A program made the position numbers and the translations under genes. From Colletes latitarsis (Eukaryota; Arthropoda; Insecta; Hymenoptera; Colletidae): a stretch of 64,000 bases of DNA. A model generated the notes under the pieces. It had not been told where the DNA came from. It searched no databases and was given only the letters and a program-made list of their open reading frames with translations. Positions 11,701-21,500 of the stretch are shown here, piece by piece. The DNA lies in the NCBI RefSeq assembly GCF_051014445.1, contig NW_027488369.1, positions 13,968,001-14,032,000 of the forward strand, read 5' to 3'. Each line of letters starts with the position of its first letter. Within the stretch, counting starts at the first letter, position 1.

Positions 11701-14700
11701 ATCATTCAATTTCATCTGATCATTGAAATTGAGTGAATATTTAATTATCAGAGTTATAGTAAAATTATAGTGAAATTACTAGGATGTATAAAAAAATTTA
11801 CTTAATAATGAAATTAAAATCATTCAATTTCATCTGATCATTGAAATTGAGTGAGTATTTAATTATCAGAGTTATAGTAAAATTATAGTGAAATTACTAG
11901 GATGTATAAAAAAATTTACTTAATAATGAAATTAAAATCATTCAATTTCATCTGATCATTGAAATTGAGTGAGTATTTAATTATCAAAGTTATGGTAAAA
12001 TTATAGTGAAATTACTAGGATGTATAAAAAAATTTACTTAATAATGAAATTAAAATCATTCAATTTCATCTGATCATTGAAATTGAGTGAGTATTTAATT
12101 ATCAGAGTTATAGTAAAATTATAGTGAAATTACTAGGATGTATAAAAAAATTTACTTAATAATGAAATTAAAATCATTCAATTTCATCTGATCATTGAAA
12201 TTGAGTGAGTATTTAATTATCAGAGTTATAGTAAAATTATAGTGAAATTACTAGGATGTATAAAAAAATTTACTTAATAATGAAATTAAAATCATTCAAT
12301 TTCATCTGATCATTGAAATTGAGTGAATATTTAATTATCAGAGTTATAGTAAAATTATAGTGAAATTACTAGGATGTATAAAAAAATTTACTTAATAATG
12401 AAATTAAAATCATTCAATTTCATCTGATCATTGAAATTGTGTGAGTATTTAATTATCAGAGTTATAGTAAAATTATAGTGAAATTATTAGGATGTATAAA
12501 AAAATTTACTTAATAATGAAATTAAAATCATTCAATTTCATCTGATCATTGAAATTGAGTGAGTATTTAATTATCAGAGTTATAGTAAAATTATAGTGAA
12601 ATTACTAGGATGTATAAAAAAATTTACTTAATAATGAAATTAAAATCATTCAATTTCATCTGATCATTGAAATTGAGTGAGTATTTAATTATCAGAGTTA
12701 TAGTAAAATTATAGTGAAATTACTAGGATGTATAAAAAAATTTACTTAATAATGAAATTAAAATCATTCAATTTCATCTGATCATTGAAATTGAGTGAGT
12801 ATTTAATTATCAGAGTTATAGTAAAATTATAGTGAAATTACTAGGATGTATAAAAAAATTTACTTAATAATGAAATTAAAATCATTCAATTTCATCTGAT
12901 CATTGAAATTGAGTGAGTATTTAATTATCAGAGTTATAGTAAAATTATAGTGAAATTACTAGGATGTATAAAAAAATTTACTTAATAATGAAATTAAAAT
13001 CATTCAATTTCATCTGATCATTGAAATTGAGTGAATATTTAATTATCAAAGTTATAGTAAAATTATAGTGAAATTACTAGGATGTATAAAAAAATTTACT
13101 TAATAATGAAATTAAAATCATTCAATTTCATCTGATCATTGAAATTGAGTGAGTATTTAATTATCAGAGTTATAGTAAAATTATAGTGAAATTACTAGGA
13201 TGTATAAAAAAATTTACTTAATAATGAAATTAAAATCATTCAATTTCATCTGATCATTGAAATTGAGTGAGTATTTAATTATCAGAGTTATAGTAAAATT
13301 ATAGTGAAATTACTAGGATGTATAAAAAAATTTATTTAATAATGAAATTAAAATCATTCAATTTCATTTGATCATTGAAATTGAGTGAGTATTTAATTAT
13401 CAGAGTTATAGTAAAATTATAGTGAAATTACTAGGATGTATAAAAAAATTTACTTAATAATGAAATTAAAATCATTCAATTTCATCTGATCATTGAAATT
13501 GAGTGAGTATTTAATTATCAGAGTTATAGTAAAATTATAGTGAAATTACTAGGATGTATAAAAAAATTTACTTAATAATGAAATTAAAATCATTCAATTT
13601 TATCTGATCATTGAAATTGAGTGAGTATTTAATTATCAGAGTTATAGTAAAATTATAGTGAAATTACTAGGATGTATAAAAAAATTTACTTAATAATGAA
13701 ATTAAAATCATTCAATTTCATCTGATCATTGAAATTGAGTGAATATTTAATTATCAAAGTTATAGTAAAATTATAGTGAAATTACTAGGATGTATAAAAA
13801 AATTTACTTAATAATGAAATTAAAATCATTCAATTTCATCTGATCATTGAAATTGAGTGAGTATTTAATTATCAGAGTTATAGTAAAATTATAGTGAAAT
13901 TACTAGGATGTATAAAAAAATTTACTTAATAATGAAATTAAAATCATTCAATTTCATCTGATCATTGAAATTGAGTGAGTATTTAATTATCAGAGTTATA
14001 GTAAAATTATAGTGAAATTACTAGGATGTATAAAAAAATTTATTTAATAATGAAATTAAAATCATTCAATTTCATCTGATCATTGAAATTGAGTGAGTAT
14101 TTAATTATCAGAGTTATAGTAAAATTATAGTGAAATTACTAGGATGTATAAAAAAATTTACTTAATAATGAAATTAAAATCATTCAATTTCATCTGATCA
14201 TTGAAATTGAGTGAATATTTAATTATCAGAGTTATAGTAAAATTATAGTGAAATTACTAGGATGTATAAAAAAATTTACTTAATAATGAAATTAAAATCA
14301 TTCAATTTCATCTGATCATTGAAATTGAGTGAGTATTTAATTATCAGAGTTATAGTAAAATTATAGTGAAATTACTAGGATGTATAAAAAAATTTACTTA
14401 ATAATGAAATTAAAATCATTCAATTTCATCTGATCATTGAAATTGAGTGAGTATTTAATTATCAGAGTTATAGTAAAATTATAGTGAAATTACTAGGATG
14501 TATAAAAAAATTTACTTAATAATGAAATTAAAATCATTCAATTTCATCTGATCATTGAAATTGAGTGAGTATTTAATTATCAGAGTTATAGTAAAATTAT
14601 AGTGAAATTACTAGGATGTATAAAAAAATTTACTTAATAATGAAATTAAAATCATTCAATTTCATCTGATCATTGAAATTGAGTGAGTATTTAATTATCA

Positions 14701-16299
14701 GAGTTATAGTAAAATTATAGTGAAATTACTAGGATGTATAAAAAAATTTACTTAATAATGAAATTAAAATCATTCAATTTCATCTGATCATTGAAATTGA
14801 GTGAATATTTAATTATCAGAGTTATAGTAAAATTATAGTGAAATTACTAGGATGTATAAAAAAATTTACTTAATAATGAAATTAAAATCATTCAATTTCA
14901 TCTGATCATTGAAATTGAGTGAGTATTTAATTATCAGAGTTATAGTAAAATTATAGTGAAATTACTAGGATGTATAAAAAAATTTACTTAATAATGAAAT
15001 TAAAATCATTCAATTTCATCTGATCATTGAAATTGAGTGAGTATTTAATTATCAAAGTTATAGTAAAATTATAGTGAAATTACTAGGATGTATAAAAAAA
15101 TTTACTTAATAATGAAATTAAAATCATTCAATTTCATCTGATCATTGAAATTGAGTGAGTATTTAATTATCAGAGTTATAGTAAAATTATAGTGAAATTA
15201 CTAGGATGTATAAAAAAATTTACTTAATAATGAAATTAAAATCATTCAATTTCATCTGATCATTGAAATTGAGTGAGTATTTAATTATCAGAGTTATAGT
15301 AAAATTATAGTGAAATTACTAGGATGTATAAAAAAATTTACTTAATAATGAAATTAAAATCATTCAATTTCATCTGATCATTGAAATTGAGTGAATATTT
15401 AATTATCAGAGTTATAGTAAAATTATAGTGAAATTACTAGGATGTATAAAAAAATTTACTTAATAATGAAATTAAAATCATTCAATTTCATCTGATCATT
15501 GAAATTGAGTGAGTATTTAATTATCAGAGTTATAGTAAAATTATAGTGAAATTACTAGGATGTATAAAAAAATTTACTTAATAATGAAATTAAAATCATT
15601 CAATTTCATCTGATCATTGAAATTGAGTGAGTATTTAATTATCAAAGTTATAGTAAAATTATAGTGAAATTACTAGGATGTATAAAAAAATTTACTTAAT
15701 AATGAAATTAAAATCATTCAATTTCATCTGATCATTGAAATTGAGTGAGTATTTAATTATCAGAGTTATAGTAAAATTATAGTGAAATTACTAGGATGTA
15801 TAAAAAAATTTACTTAATAATGAAATTAAAATCATTCAATTTCATCTGATCATTGAAATTGAGTGAGTATTTAATTATCAGAGTTATAGTAAAATTATAG
15901 TGAAATTACTAGGATGTATAAAAAAATTTACTTAATAATGAAATTAAAATCATTCAATTTCATTTGATCATTGAAATTGAGTGAATATTTAATTATCAGA
16001 GTTATAGTAAAATTATAGTGAAATTACTAGGATGTATAAAAAAATTTACTTAATAATGAAATTAAAATCATTCAATTTCATTTGATCATTGAAATTGAGT
16101 GAATATTTAATTATCAGAGTTATAGTAAAATTATAGTGAAATTACTAGGATGTATAAAAAAATTTACTTAATAATGAAATTAAAATCATTCAATTTCATC
16201 TGATCATTGAAATTGAGTGAGTATTTAATTATCAGAGTTATAGTAAAATTATAGTGAAATTACTAGGATGTATAAAAAAAATTTACTTAATAATGAAAT
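8774..16299 (-). repeat. 118-bp AT-rich satellite array, right arm (inverted orientation)
   Basis: The same 118-bp satellite as 1-5240 but in reverse complement, about 64 copies. The array begins at TTGAAATTGAGTGAATATTT beside the palindrome and breaks off at 16299 after TTACTTAATAATGAAAT, where the retrotransposon remnant starts. Substitutions sort into higher-order structure. GAATATTTAA copies recur every 590 bp (5 units) at 11145, 11735 and 12325 and at 14213, 14803, 15393 and 15983. A block of 26 units (3068 bp) is tandemly duplicated. No coding sequence is seen. Confidence 0.97.
9965..16100 (-). repeat. Tandem duplication of a 26-unit (3068-bp) block inside the 118-bp array
   Basis: Private variants recur exactly 3068 bp apart. 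GAATATTT copies at 9965, 10673, 11145, 11735 and 12325 match 13033, 13741, 14213, 14803 and 15393. TTTATTTAATAATG followed by CATTTGATC is at 10263 and 13331, and TTTTATCTGATC is at about 10530 and 13598. The two copies abut at about 13032/13033. A few later changes are private, such as TTGTGTGAG near 12439 and TATGGT near 11991, present only in the first copy. Confidence 0.88.
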
Positions 16300-16318
16300 A
16301 TCCAATATCCAAGGATAT
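16254..16318 (+). other. 5' junction of LINE remnant with 118-bp satellite
   Basis: Satellite sequence is recognisable to GAAAT at 16295-16299 (the last unit has one extra A in its A-run). It is followed by two copies of ATATCC (16298-16303 and 16305-16310) and then the inverse GGATAT (16313-16318), which is already inside element-like coding sequence. Satellite DNA supplies an ATG at 16254 in frame with the reverse transcriptase. The short direct and inverted copies look like filler made by template switching during truncated insertion or end joining. Confidence 0.7.
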
Positions 16319-17734
16319 TGCCAATGCCTTTAACACCCTCCCCTGGGAAGAGATAAGGAGGGGACTCGAATATCATCGAGTCCCCCCTTGTCTCAGGGCG
16401 GTCGTCGGGGATTATCTCCGCGGCAGGTGGATCGAGTATCCGGGCCGGGATGGTGATATGCGGAGGGAGGTGTACTGCGGTGTTCCGCAGGGGTCGGTCC
16501 TCGGGGCACTCCTGTGGAACATCGCGTACGACTCGGTGTTACGGGCCGGCCTCCCCGACGGCGTCAGCACGGTGTGTTATGCGGATGACACACTGGTGCT
16601 GGCCGTCGGGGCGCACTGGGTGAGGGCCATGCGTCGCGCGGAGGAGGGGTCGCAACGCGTCGTCGACCGGATCAGGGGGATGGGGATGACGGTGGCGGTC
16701 CATAAGACCGAGGTGATTGCGTTTCATTCACCTCGGCAGGATCCGCCACCCCCTCTGATTCGGGTGGGTGGGGCTGACATCGAGGTGAAGCCCCAGATCA
16801 GGTATCTGGGGCTGATCCTCGATAGCCACTGGCGTTTCGAGAAGCATTTCCGCTGCCTGGTCCCCCGGTTGGAAAGGATGGTTGCGGCTCTGGGCCGGAT
16901 CCTGCCCAACCTGGGGGGCCCGGCGGGCCGAGTTCATCGCCTCTATGTGGCAATGGTCCAGTCGGTGGCCCTATACGGGGCCCCCGTCTGGGCGGACGAC
17001 CTGGCTGCCTCCAGGCGCATGGCGCTCAGGGTCGTCCGCGGGTATCGGACCATGTCACATGAGGCGGCGACGGTTCTAGCGGGGATGCCGCCCATGGACC
17101 TGCTCGCGCGGTCGCACGCGGTGATGTACCGGCACCGCGTCGACCGTCGCGCGGGGGTGGGGGCGGTCCCGGGCGGGCAGGAACCTGCTTGGGGCGATTT
17201 GAAGCGCCAGGCCCGGCAGTCCGTGTTGCTCGCGTGGCAGGAGCGGCTGGCTCTGCCAACCGCGGGGCACCGGACTGTCGGGGCTGTTCGGCCACTCCTG
17301 AAGGAGTGCTGGACAGAGGCCATGGCAGCCTCACCTACCGGCTGGCACAGGTATTTTCCGGGCATGGCAGCTTCGGAAGATACCTGTGCCGGATAGGGAA
17401 GGAGCCGACGGCGCGTTGCTGCCACTGCGACGCTGAGCAGGACACGGCGGATCATACCCTGGAGGTATGCCCCGCGTGGGAGGGGGAGCGCCGTGTCCTG
17501 GTCGGCGTCGTCGGGCGGGATGTCTCGCTGCCGGGCGTGGTGCGCGCCATGCTCGGCAGCGAGGAGAAGTGGAGGGCCGTGGCCTCCTTCTGCGAGAACG
17601 TAATGTTGCAGAAGGAGGCCGCGGGGAGGGAGCGCGAGCTTCAGCGGCGTGCTGAAGCGCGCGCTCGTGCGGTGGCCCGAGGTCGTCGCCCGGCCGCGAG
17701 GCGTCGCGGGCGGCCGCCTCGGCGTGGCGGATGA
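16311..17734 (+). pseudogene. Non-LTR retrotransposon ORF2 remnant: reverse transcriptase with CCHC zinc knuckle, frameshifted
   Basis: The first frame is open from 16254 to 17396, but the ATG and first 14 or so codons are 118-bp satellite, so the start is accidental; element-like sequence begins around DIANAFNTLPW. Counting from that ATG, motif A has D21, motif B GVPQGSVLGALL is at 76-87, motif C YADD at 109-112 (catalytic D111 and D112), HKTEVIAF at about 150-157, and motif E YLGLILD at about 184-190. The thumb-like part runs to about residue 340. Homology then moves one frame at about 17301-17306 (one base lost), since the second frame continues as GVLDRGHGSLTYRLAQV through the zinc knuckle to TGA at 17732-17734. 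The first frame ends shortly after at 17394-17396. The remnant lacks endonuclease and ORF1 and cannot be autonomous. It has no introns and no sign of a host promoter. Confidence 0.88.
17303..17734 (+). pseudogene. C-terminal part of ORF2 in the shifted frame, with CCHC zinc knuckle
   Basis: The frame used here differs from that of the reverse transcriptase upstream. It encodes LTYRLAQVFSGHGSFGRYL, then C-X2-C-X8-H-X4-C at 17417-17470, then CPAWEGERR and a conserved-looking helix-rich stretch (VVRAMLGSEEKW, SFCENVMLQKEAAGRERE). It finishes with an Arg-rich basic tail of about 30 residues before TGA at 17732. CCHC knuckles at this place are standard for R1/TRAS/SART and related LINE ORF2 proteins and are thought to help bind template RNA. 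The open frame extends back to 17189, but the part before about 17303 is a shadow of the upstream frame. Its integrity suggests the frameshift is recent. Confidence 0.82.
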
Positions 17735-18250
17735 CCTAGGCTGGGAGGGGGGTCCTGAGGGGACCCTCCTCCCGCCAGGCGGCGCCGGGTCGGACCGGTT
17801 GGGGGTAGGAGTGCCTCCCCCTACCGGTCCGACGCAAGGGGAGGCACCCTCGGCGGTCTGGTGCGGCCATGAACGCCCGGCCGCCGAGGGGTGGAAACGG
17901 GGTCGCGGGCGGTTGCGAGTTGGGGCTCGCAGCCGCCACTAAACGCGGCCCCGGGACGGATAGCGGCGGGATGGAGTGGCCCCGTCCCGCCGCTATGAGG
18001 CAGTGTGTCTACTGGGGGGACCGATTGTCCCCCCGGGGGATGGGCGCGAAAGCGCGGGCACGGGGAGGATACCGGAAGAATGCTTCGAGCGATTCCCGGT
18101 ATCCTCCCAAAGCGTGCCGAAGGGTCACCGTGGGGTTTTTAGTGGGTAGGTCCCGCGCCTGTCGTTGTACGGGCGCGGGGAATCCCACACACCCCTCCCA
18201 CCTCTCCCCAAGGAGGTGGGAGGGAGTCTTTCGAAGATTTTCCCCACGAC
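17735..18250 (+). other. LINE 3' UTR with eight successive stem-loops
   Basis: GC-rich non-coding sequence after the ORF2 stop. Inverted repeats (stem positions): 17790-17799/17823-17832 (10 bp); 17847-17856/17881-17890 (10 bp); 17908-17919/17926-17937 (12 bp, one G-U pair); 17961-17971/17985-17995 (11 bp); 18014-18020/18028-18034 (7 bp); 18063-18075/18096-18108 (13 bp); 18152-18159/18172-18179 (8 bp); 18193-18204/18213-18224 (12 bp). All but the third are perfect. In several LINE families the 3' UTR fold is what the reverse transcriptase recognises, so this may be the recognition region; that is inference. Short ORFs on both strands here look like GC-rich chance frames. Confidence 0.8.
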
Positions 18251-18276
18251 AAAAAAAAAAAAAAAAAAAAAAAAAA
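18251..18276 (+). other. Poly(A) tail of the retrotransposon (26 A)
   Basis: An uninterrupted run of 26 A directly after CCCCACGAC and directly before GTTAGGTCTGGG of the 176-bp satellite. It marks the 3' end of the inserted copy and the + orientation of the element. Many monomers read GCAAGTTAGG, so one or two of the A residues could belong to the target. The run is long and uninterrupted, which suggests a fairly young insertion, although length can also change by slippage. Confidence 0.93.
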
Positions 18277-18277
18277 G

Positions 18278-18299
18278 TTAGGTCTGGGATAGGTCTCGG
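18278..18299 (+). repeat. Telomere-like 11-bp dimer at the LINE 3' junction
   Basis: The first monomer after the poly(A) begins with TTAGGTCTGGG (18278-18288) and ATAGGTCTCGG (18289-18299), two head-to-tail 11-bp units. The same pair occurs in nearly every monomer with variants such as TTAGGTCTAGG and TTAGGCCTGGG. The first five bases equal the ancestral insect telomere repeat TTAGG. Confidence 0.8.
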
Positions 18300-18388
18300 A
18301 TTATCCCTCATCAGACTCATACTTTCGCACACTTCACATACTCCTTGACAAGATCCAGGGTTTTTTTCTGGTTTGGATCACGTAGTAA

Positions 18389-18400
18389 TGTGGTACCACA
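18389..18400. repeat. Representative 12-bp palindrome TGTGGTACCACA in the 176-bp monomer
   Basis: A perfect dyad around a KpnI/Acc65I site, GGTACC, at a fixed place in most monomers; where the preceding base allows (GTGTGGTACCACAC) it extends to 14 bp. It is broken in monomers reading GTGGGACCACAC and in those reading GAAGTACAACACTG. It may be a protein-binding dyad or just a feature of the ancestral monomer. Confidence 0.8.
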
Positions 18401-18495
18401 CTGAAACAGTCGATTAATCCTGGTTTCGATTAATATTTTTGAGGATAACGCATGTTAGGTCTGGGATAGGTCTGGGATTTGCCCTCATCAGACTC

Positions 18496-18560
18496 ATAAT
18501 TTCGCAGTTTTAACATGCATGTTGACCTGATCGAGGGTTTTTTCTGCTTTGGATCACGTA
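18496..18560. repeat. Representative of a divergent 176-bp subfamily (CAGTTTTAACAT... type)
   Basis: The monomer middle reads GCAGTTTTAACATGCATG then TTGACCTGATCGAGGGTTT and TCTGCTTTGGATCACG, replacing the usual CTTCACATACTTGTTGAACAGATCC and CTGGTTTGG. The same subfamily returns at about 23612, 27836, 28895, 29248, 32939, 36463, 43329, 48436, 50022, 51958, 56563 and 59203. In most of these copies the flanking sequence also has GTAGTAAAGTGGTACC, and several are preceded by a monomer with GAAGTACAAC. Its even, sparse occurrence marks larger repeat units. Confidence 0.8.
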
Positions 18561-21500
18561 GTAAAGTGGTACCACACTAAAACAGTCAATTAAACCTGGT
18601 TTCGATCAACATTTTAGAGGATAACGAAAGTTATGTCTAGTTTAGGCCTGGGATTTGCCCTCATCAGACTCATACTTTCGCATACTTCACATACTTGTTG
18701 AACAGATCCTGGGTTTTTTTCTGGTTTGGATCACGTAGTAATGTGGTACCACACTGAAACAGTCGATTAAACCTGGTTTCGATTAATATTTTTGAGGATA
18801 ACGCATGTTAGGTCTATCTTTAGGCCTGGGATTTGTCCTCATCAGACTCATACTTTCGCATACTTCACATACTTATTGAACAGATCCTGGGTTTTTTTCT
18901 GCTTTGGATCACGTAGTAAAGAGGTACCACACTGAAGCAGTCCATTAAACCTGGTTTGGATCAATATTTTAGAGGATAATGCATGTCAGGTTTGGGTTAG
19001 GTCTAGGATTTGCCCTCATCAGGCTGATACTTTCGCATATTTCTCATACTTCATGGCTAGATCCTGGGCTGTTTCTGGATTGTATCACGTAGTAATGTGG
19101 TACCACGCTGAAACAGTCAATTAAACCTGGTTTCGATCAATATTTTAGAGGATAACGCAAGTTAGGTCTGGGATAGGTCTGGGATTTTCACTCATCAGAC
19201 TCATACTTTCGCATTCTTCACATACTTGTTGAACAGATCCTGGGTTTTTTCTGGTTTGGGTCCGGTAGTAATGTGGTACCACACTGAAACAGTTGATTAA
19301 ACCTGGTTTCGATCAATATTTTTGAGGATAACGCATGTTAGGTCTAGTTTAGGCCTGGGATTTGCCCTCATCAGACTCATACTTTCGCATACTTCACATA
19401 CTTGTTGAACAGATACAGGGTTTTTTCTGGTTTGGATCACATAGTAGTGTGGCACCACACTGAAACAGACGATTAAACCAGGTTTCGATCAATATTTTTG
19501 AGGATAACGCATGTTAGGTCTAGGTTAGGCCGGGGTTTTTCACTCATCACACTCATACTGTCGCATTCTTCACATAGTTGTTGAACGGATCCTGGGTTTT
19601 TACTGGTTTGGATCACGTAGTAATGAAGTGCAACACTGAAACAGTCAATTAAACCTGGTTTCCATCAATATTTTAGAGGACAACGCATGTTAGGTCTAGG
19701 TTAGGCCGAGGATTTTCACTCATCAGACTCATACTTTCGCATTCTCCACATACTTGTTGAACGGATCCTGGGTTTTTACTGGTTTGGATCACGTAGTAAT
19801 GTGATACCACACAGAAACAGTCGATTAAACCTGGTTTCGATCAATATTTTTGAGGATAACGCATGTTAGGTCTAGGTTAGGCCGAGGATTTTCACTCATC
19901 AAATTCGTACTTTCGCATTCTCCACATACTTGTTGAACGGATCCTGGGTTTTTACTGGTTTGGATCACGTAGTAATGTGGTACCACACAGAAACATTCAA
20001 TTAAAGCTGGTCTTGATAAATATTTTAGAGGATAACGCATGTTAGGTCTGGGATAGGTCTGGGATTTGCCCTCATCATACTCATACTTTCGCACACTTCA
20101 CATACTCCTTGAACAGATCCTGGATTATTTTCAGGTTTGGATCACATAGTAATGTGGTACCACACTGAAACAGTCGATTAGACCAGGTTTTGATCAATAT
20201 TTTTGAGGATAACGCATGTTAGGTCTAGTTTAGGTCTGGGATTTGCCCTCAACAGACTCATTCTTTCGCATACTTCAAATACTTGTTGAACAGGTCCTGG
20301 GTTTTTTTCTGGTTTGGATCACGTAGCCATGTGCTACCACACTGAAACAGTCGATTAAACCTGGTTTCGATCAATATTTTTGAGGATAACGCATGTTAGG
20401 TATAGGTTAGGCCGAGGATTTTCACTCATCAGACTCATACTTTCGCATTCTCCACATACTTGTTGAACGGATCCTGGGTTTTTACTGGTTTGGATCACGT
20501 AGTAATGTGGTACCACACTGAAACAGTCGACTAAACCTGGTTTCGATCAATATTTTTGAGGATAACGCATGTTAGGTATAGGTTAGGCCGAGGATTTTCA
20601 CTCATCAAACTCATACTTTCGCATTCTCCACATACTTGTTGAACGGATCCTGGGTTTTTACTGGTTTGGTTCACGTAGTAATGTGGTACCACACTGAAAC
20701 ATTCAATTAAACCTGGTCTTGATAAATATTTTACAGGATAACGCATGTTAGGTCTGGGATAGGTCTGGGATTTTCACTCATCAGACTCATACTATCGCAT
20801 TCTTCACATATTTGTTGAACGGATCCTGGGTTTTTTCTGGTTTGGATCACGTAGTAATGTGGGACCACACTGAAACATTCAATTAAACCTGGTCTTGTTA
20901 AATATTTTAGAGGATAACGCATGTTAGGTTTGGGTTAGGTCTAGGATTTGCCCTCATCAGGCTCATACTTTCGCATATTTCTCTTACTTCATGGCTAGAT
21001 CCTGGGCTGTTTCTGAATTGTGTCACGTAGTAATGTGGGCCCACACAGAAACAATCAATTAAACCTGGTCTTGATAAATATTTTACAGGATAACGCATGT
21101 TAGATCTGGGATAGGTCTGGGATTTTCACTCATCAGACTCATACTTTCGCATTCTTCACATATTTGTTGAACGGATCCTGGGTTTTTACTGGTTTGGTTC
21201 ACGTAGTAATGTGGTACCACACTGAAACATTCAATTAAACCTGGTCTTGATAAATATTTTACAGGATAACGCATGTTAGGTCTGGGATAGGTCTGGGATT
21301 TTCACTCATCAGACTCATACTTTCGCATTCTTCACATATTTGTTGAACGGATCCTGGGTTTTTTCTGGTTTGGATCACGTAGTAATGTGGGACCACACTG
21401 AAGCAATCAATTAAACCTGGTCTTGATAAATATTTTAGAGTATAACGCATGTTAGGTCTGGGTTAGGTCTAGGGTTTGCCCTCGTCAGGCTCATACTTTC

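Larger units (their letters stand above)
16300..18276 (+). mobile_element. 5'-truncated non-LTR retrotransposon (LINE; R1/TRAS/SART-like)
   Basis: A GC-rich block between two unrelated satellites. It carries a reverse transcriptase core, a C-terminal CCHC zinc knuckle, a structured 3' UTR and a 26-nt poly(A), in the order typical of the 3' half of a LINE ORF2. ORF1, the apurinic-type endonuclease and the N-terminal part of the reverse transcriptase are missing, as expected from incomplete target-primed reverse transcription or later loss. No target-site duplication is seen: the left flank is the 118-bp satellite and the right flank the 176-bp satellite. R1-clade assignment rests on recalled resemblance (DIANAFNTLPW, GVPQGSVLGALLWN, the C-terminal block) and was not searched. 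TRAS and SART members of that clade insert into TTAGG telomere repeats, which fits the 3' junction. Confidence 0.9.

Noticed and set aside
16539..17455. Reverse-strand ORFs opposite the reverse transcriptase, and the alternative forward frames at 16882-17079 and 17467-17655
   Set aside because: Shadows of a GC-rich coding strand. The reverse transcriptase motifs lie in the forward frame; these have only low-complexity Arg/Pro/Ala composition.
16300..18276. LTR retrotransposon or retrovirus-like element
   Set aside because: No LTRs, protease, integrase or envelope. The 3' poly(A), the motif order and the CCHC after the reverse transcriptase fit a LINE.
17649..18348. Forward and reverse ORFs over the LINE 3' UTR and poly(A)
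   Set aside because: They cross the 3' UTR stem-loops and even read the A-run as poly-Lys or poly-Phe. They follow the ORF2 stop and have no family features.
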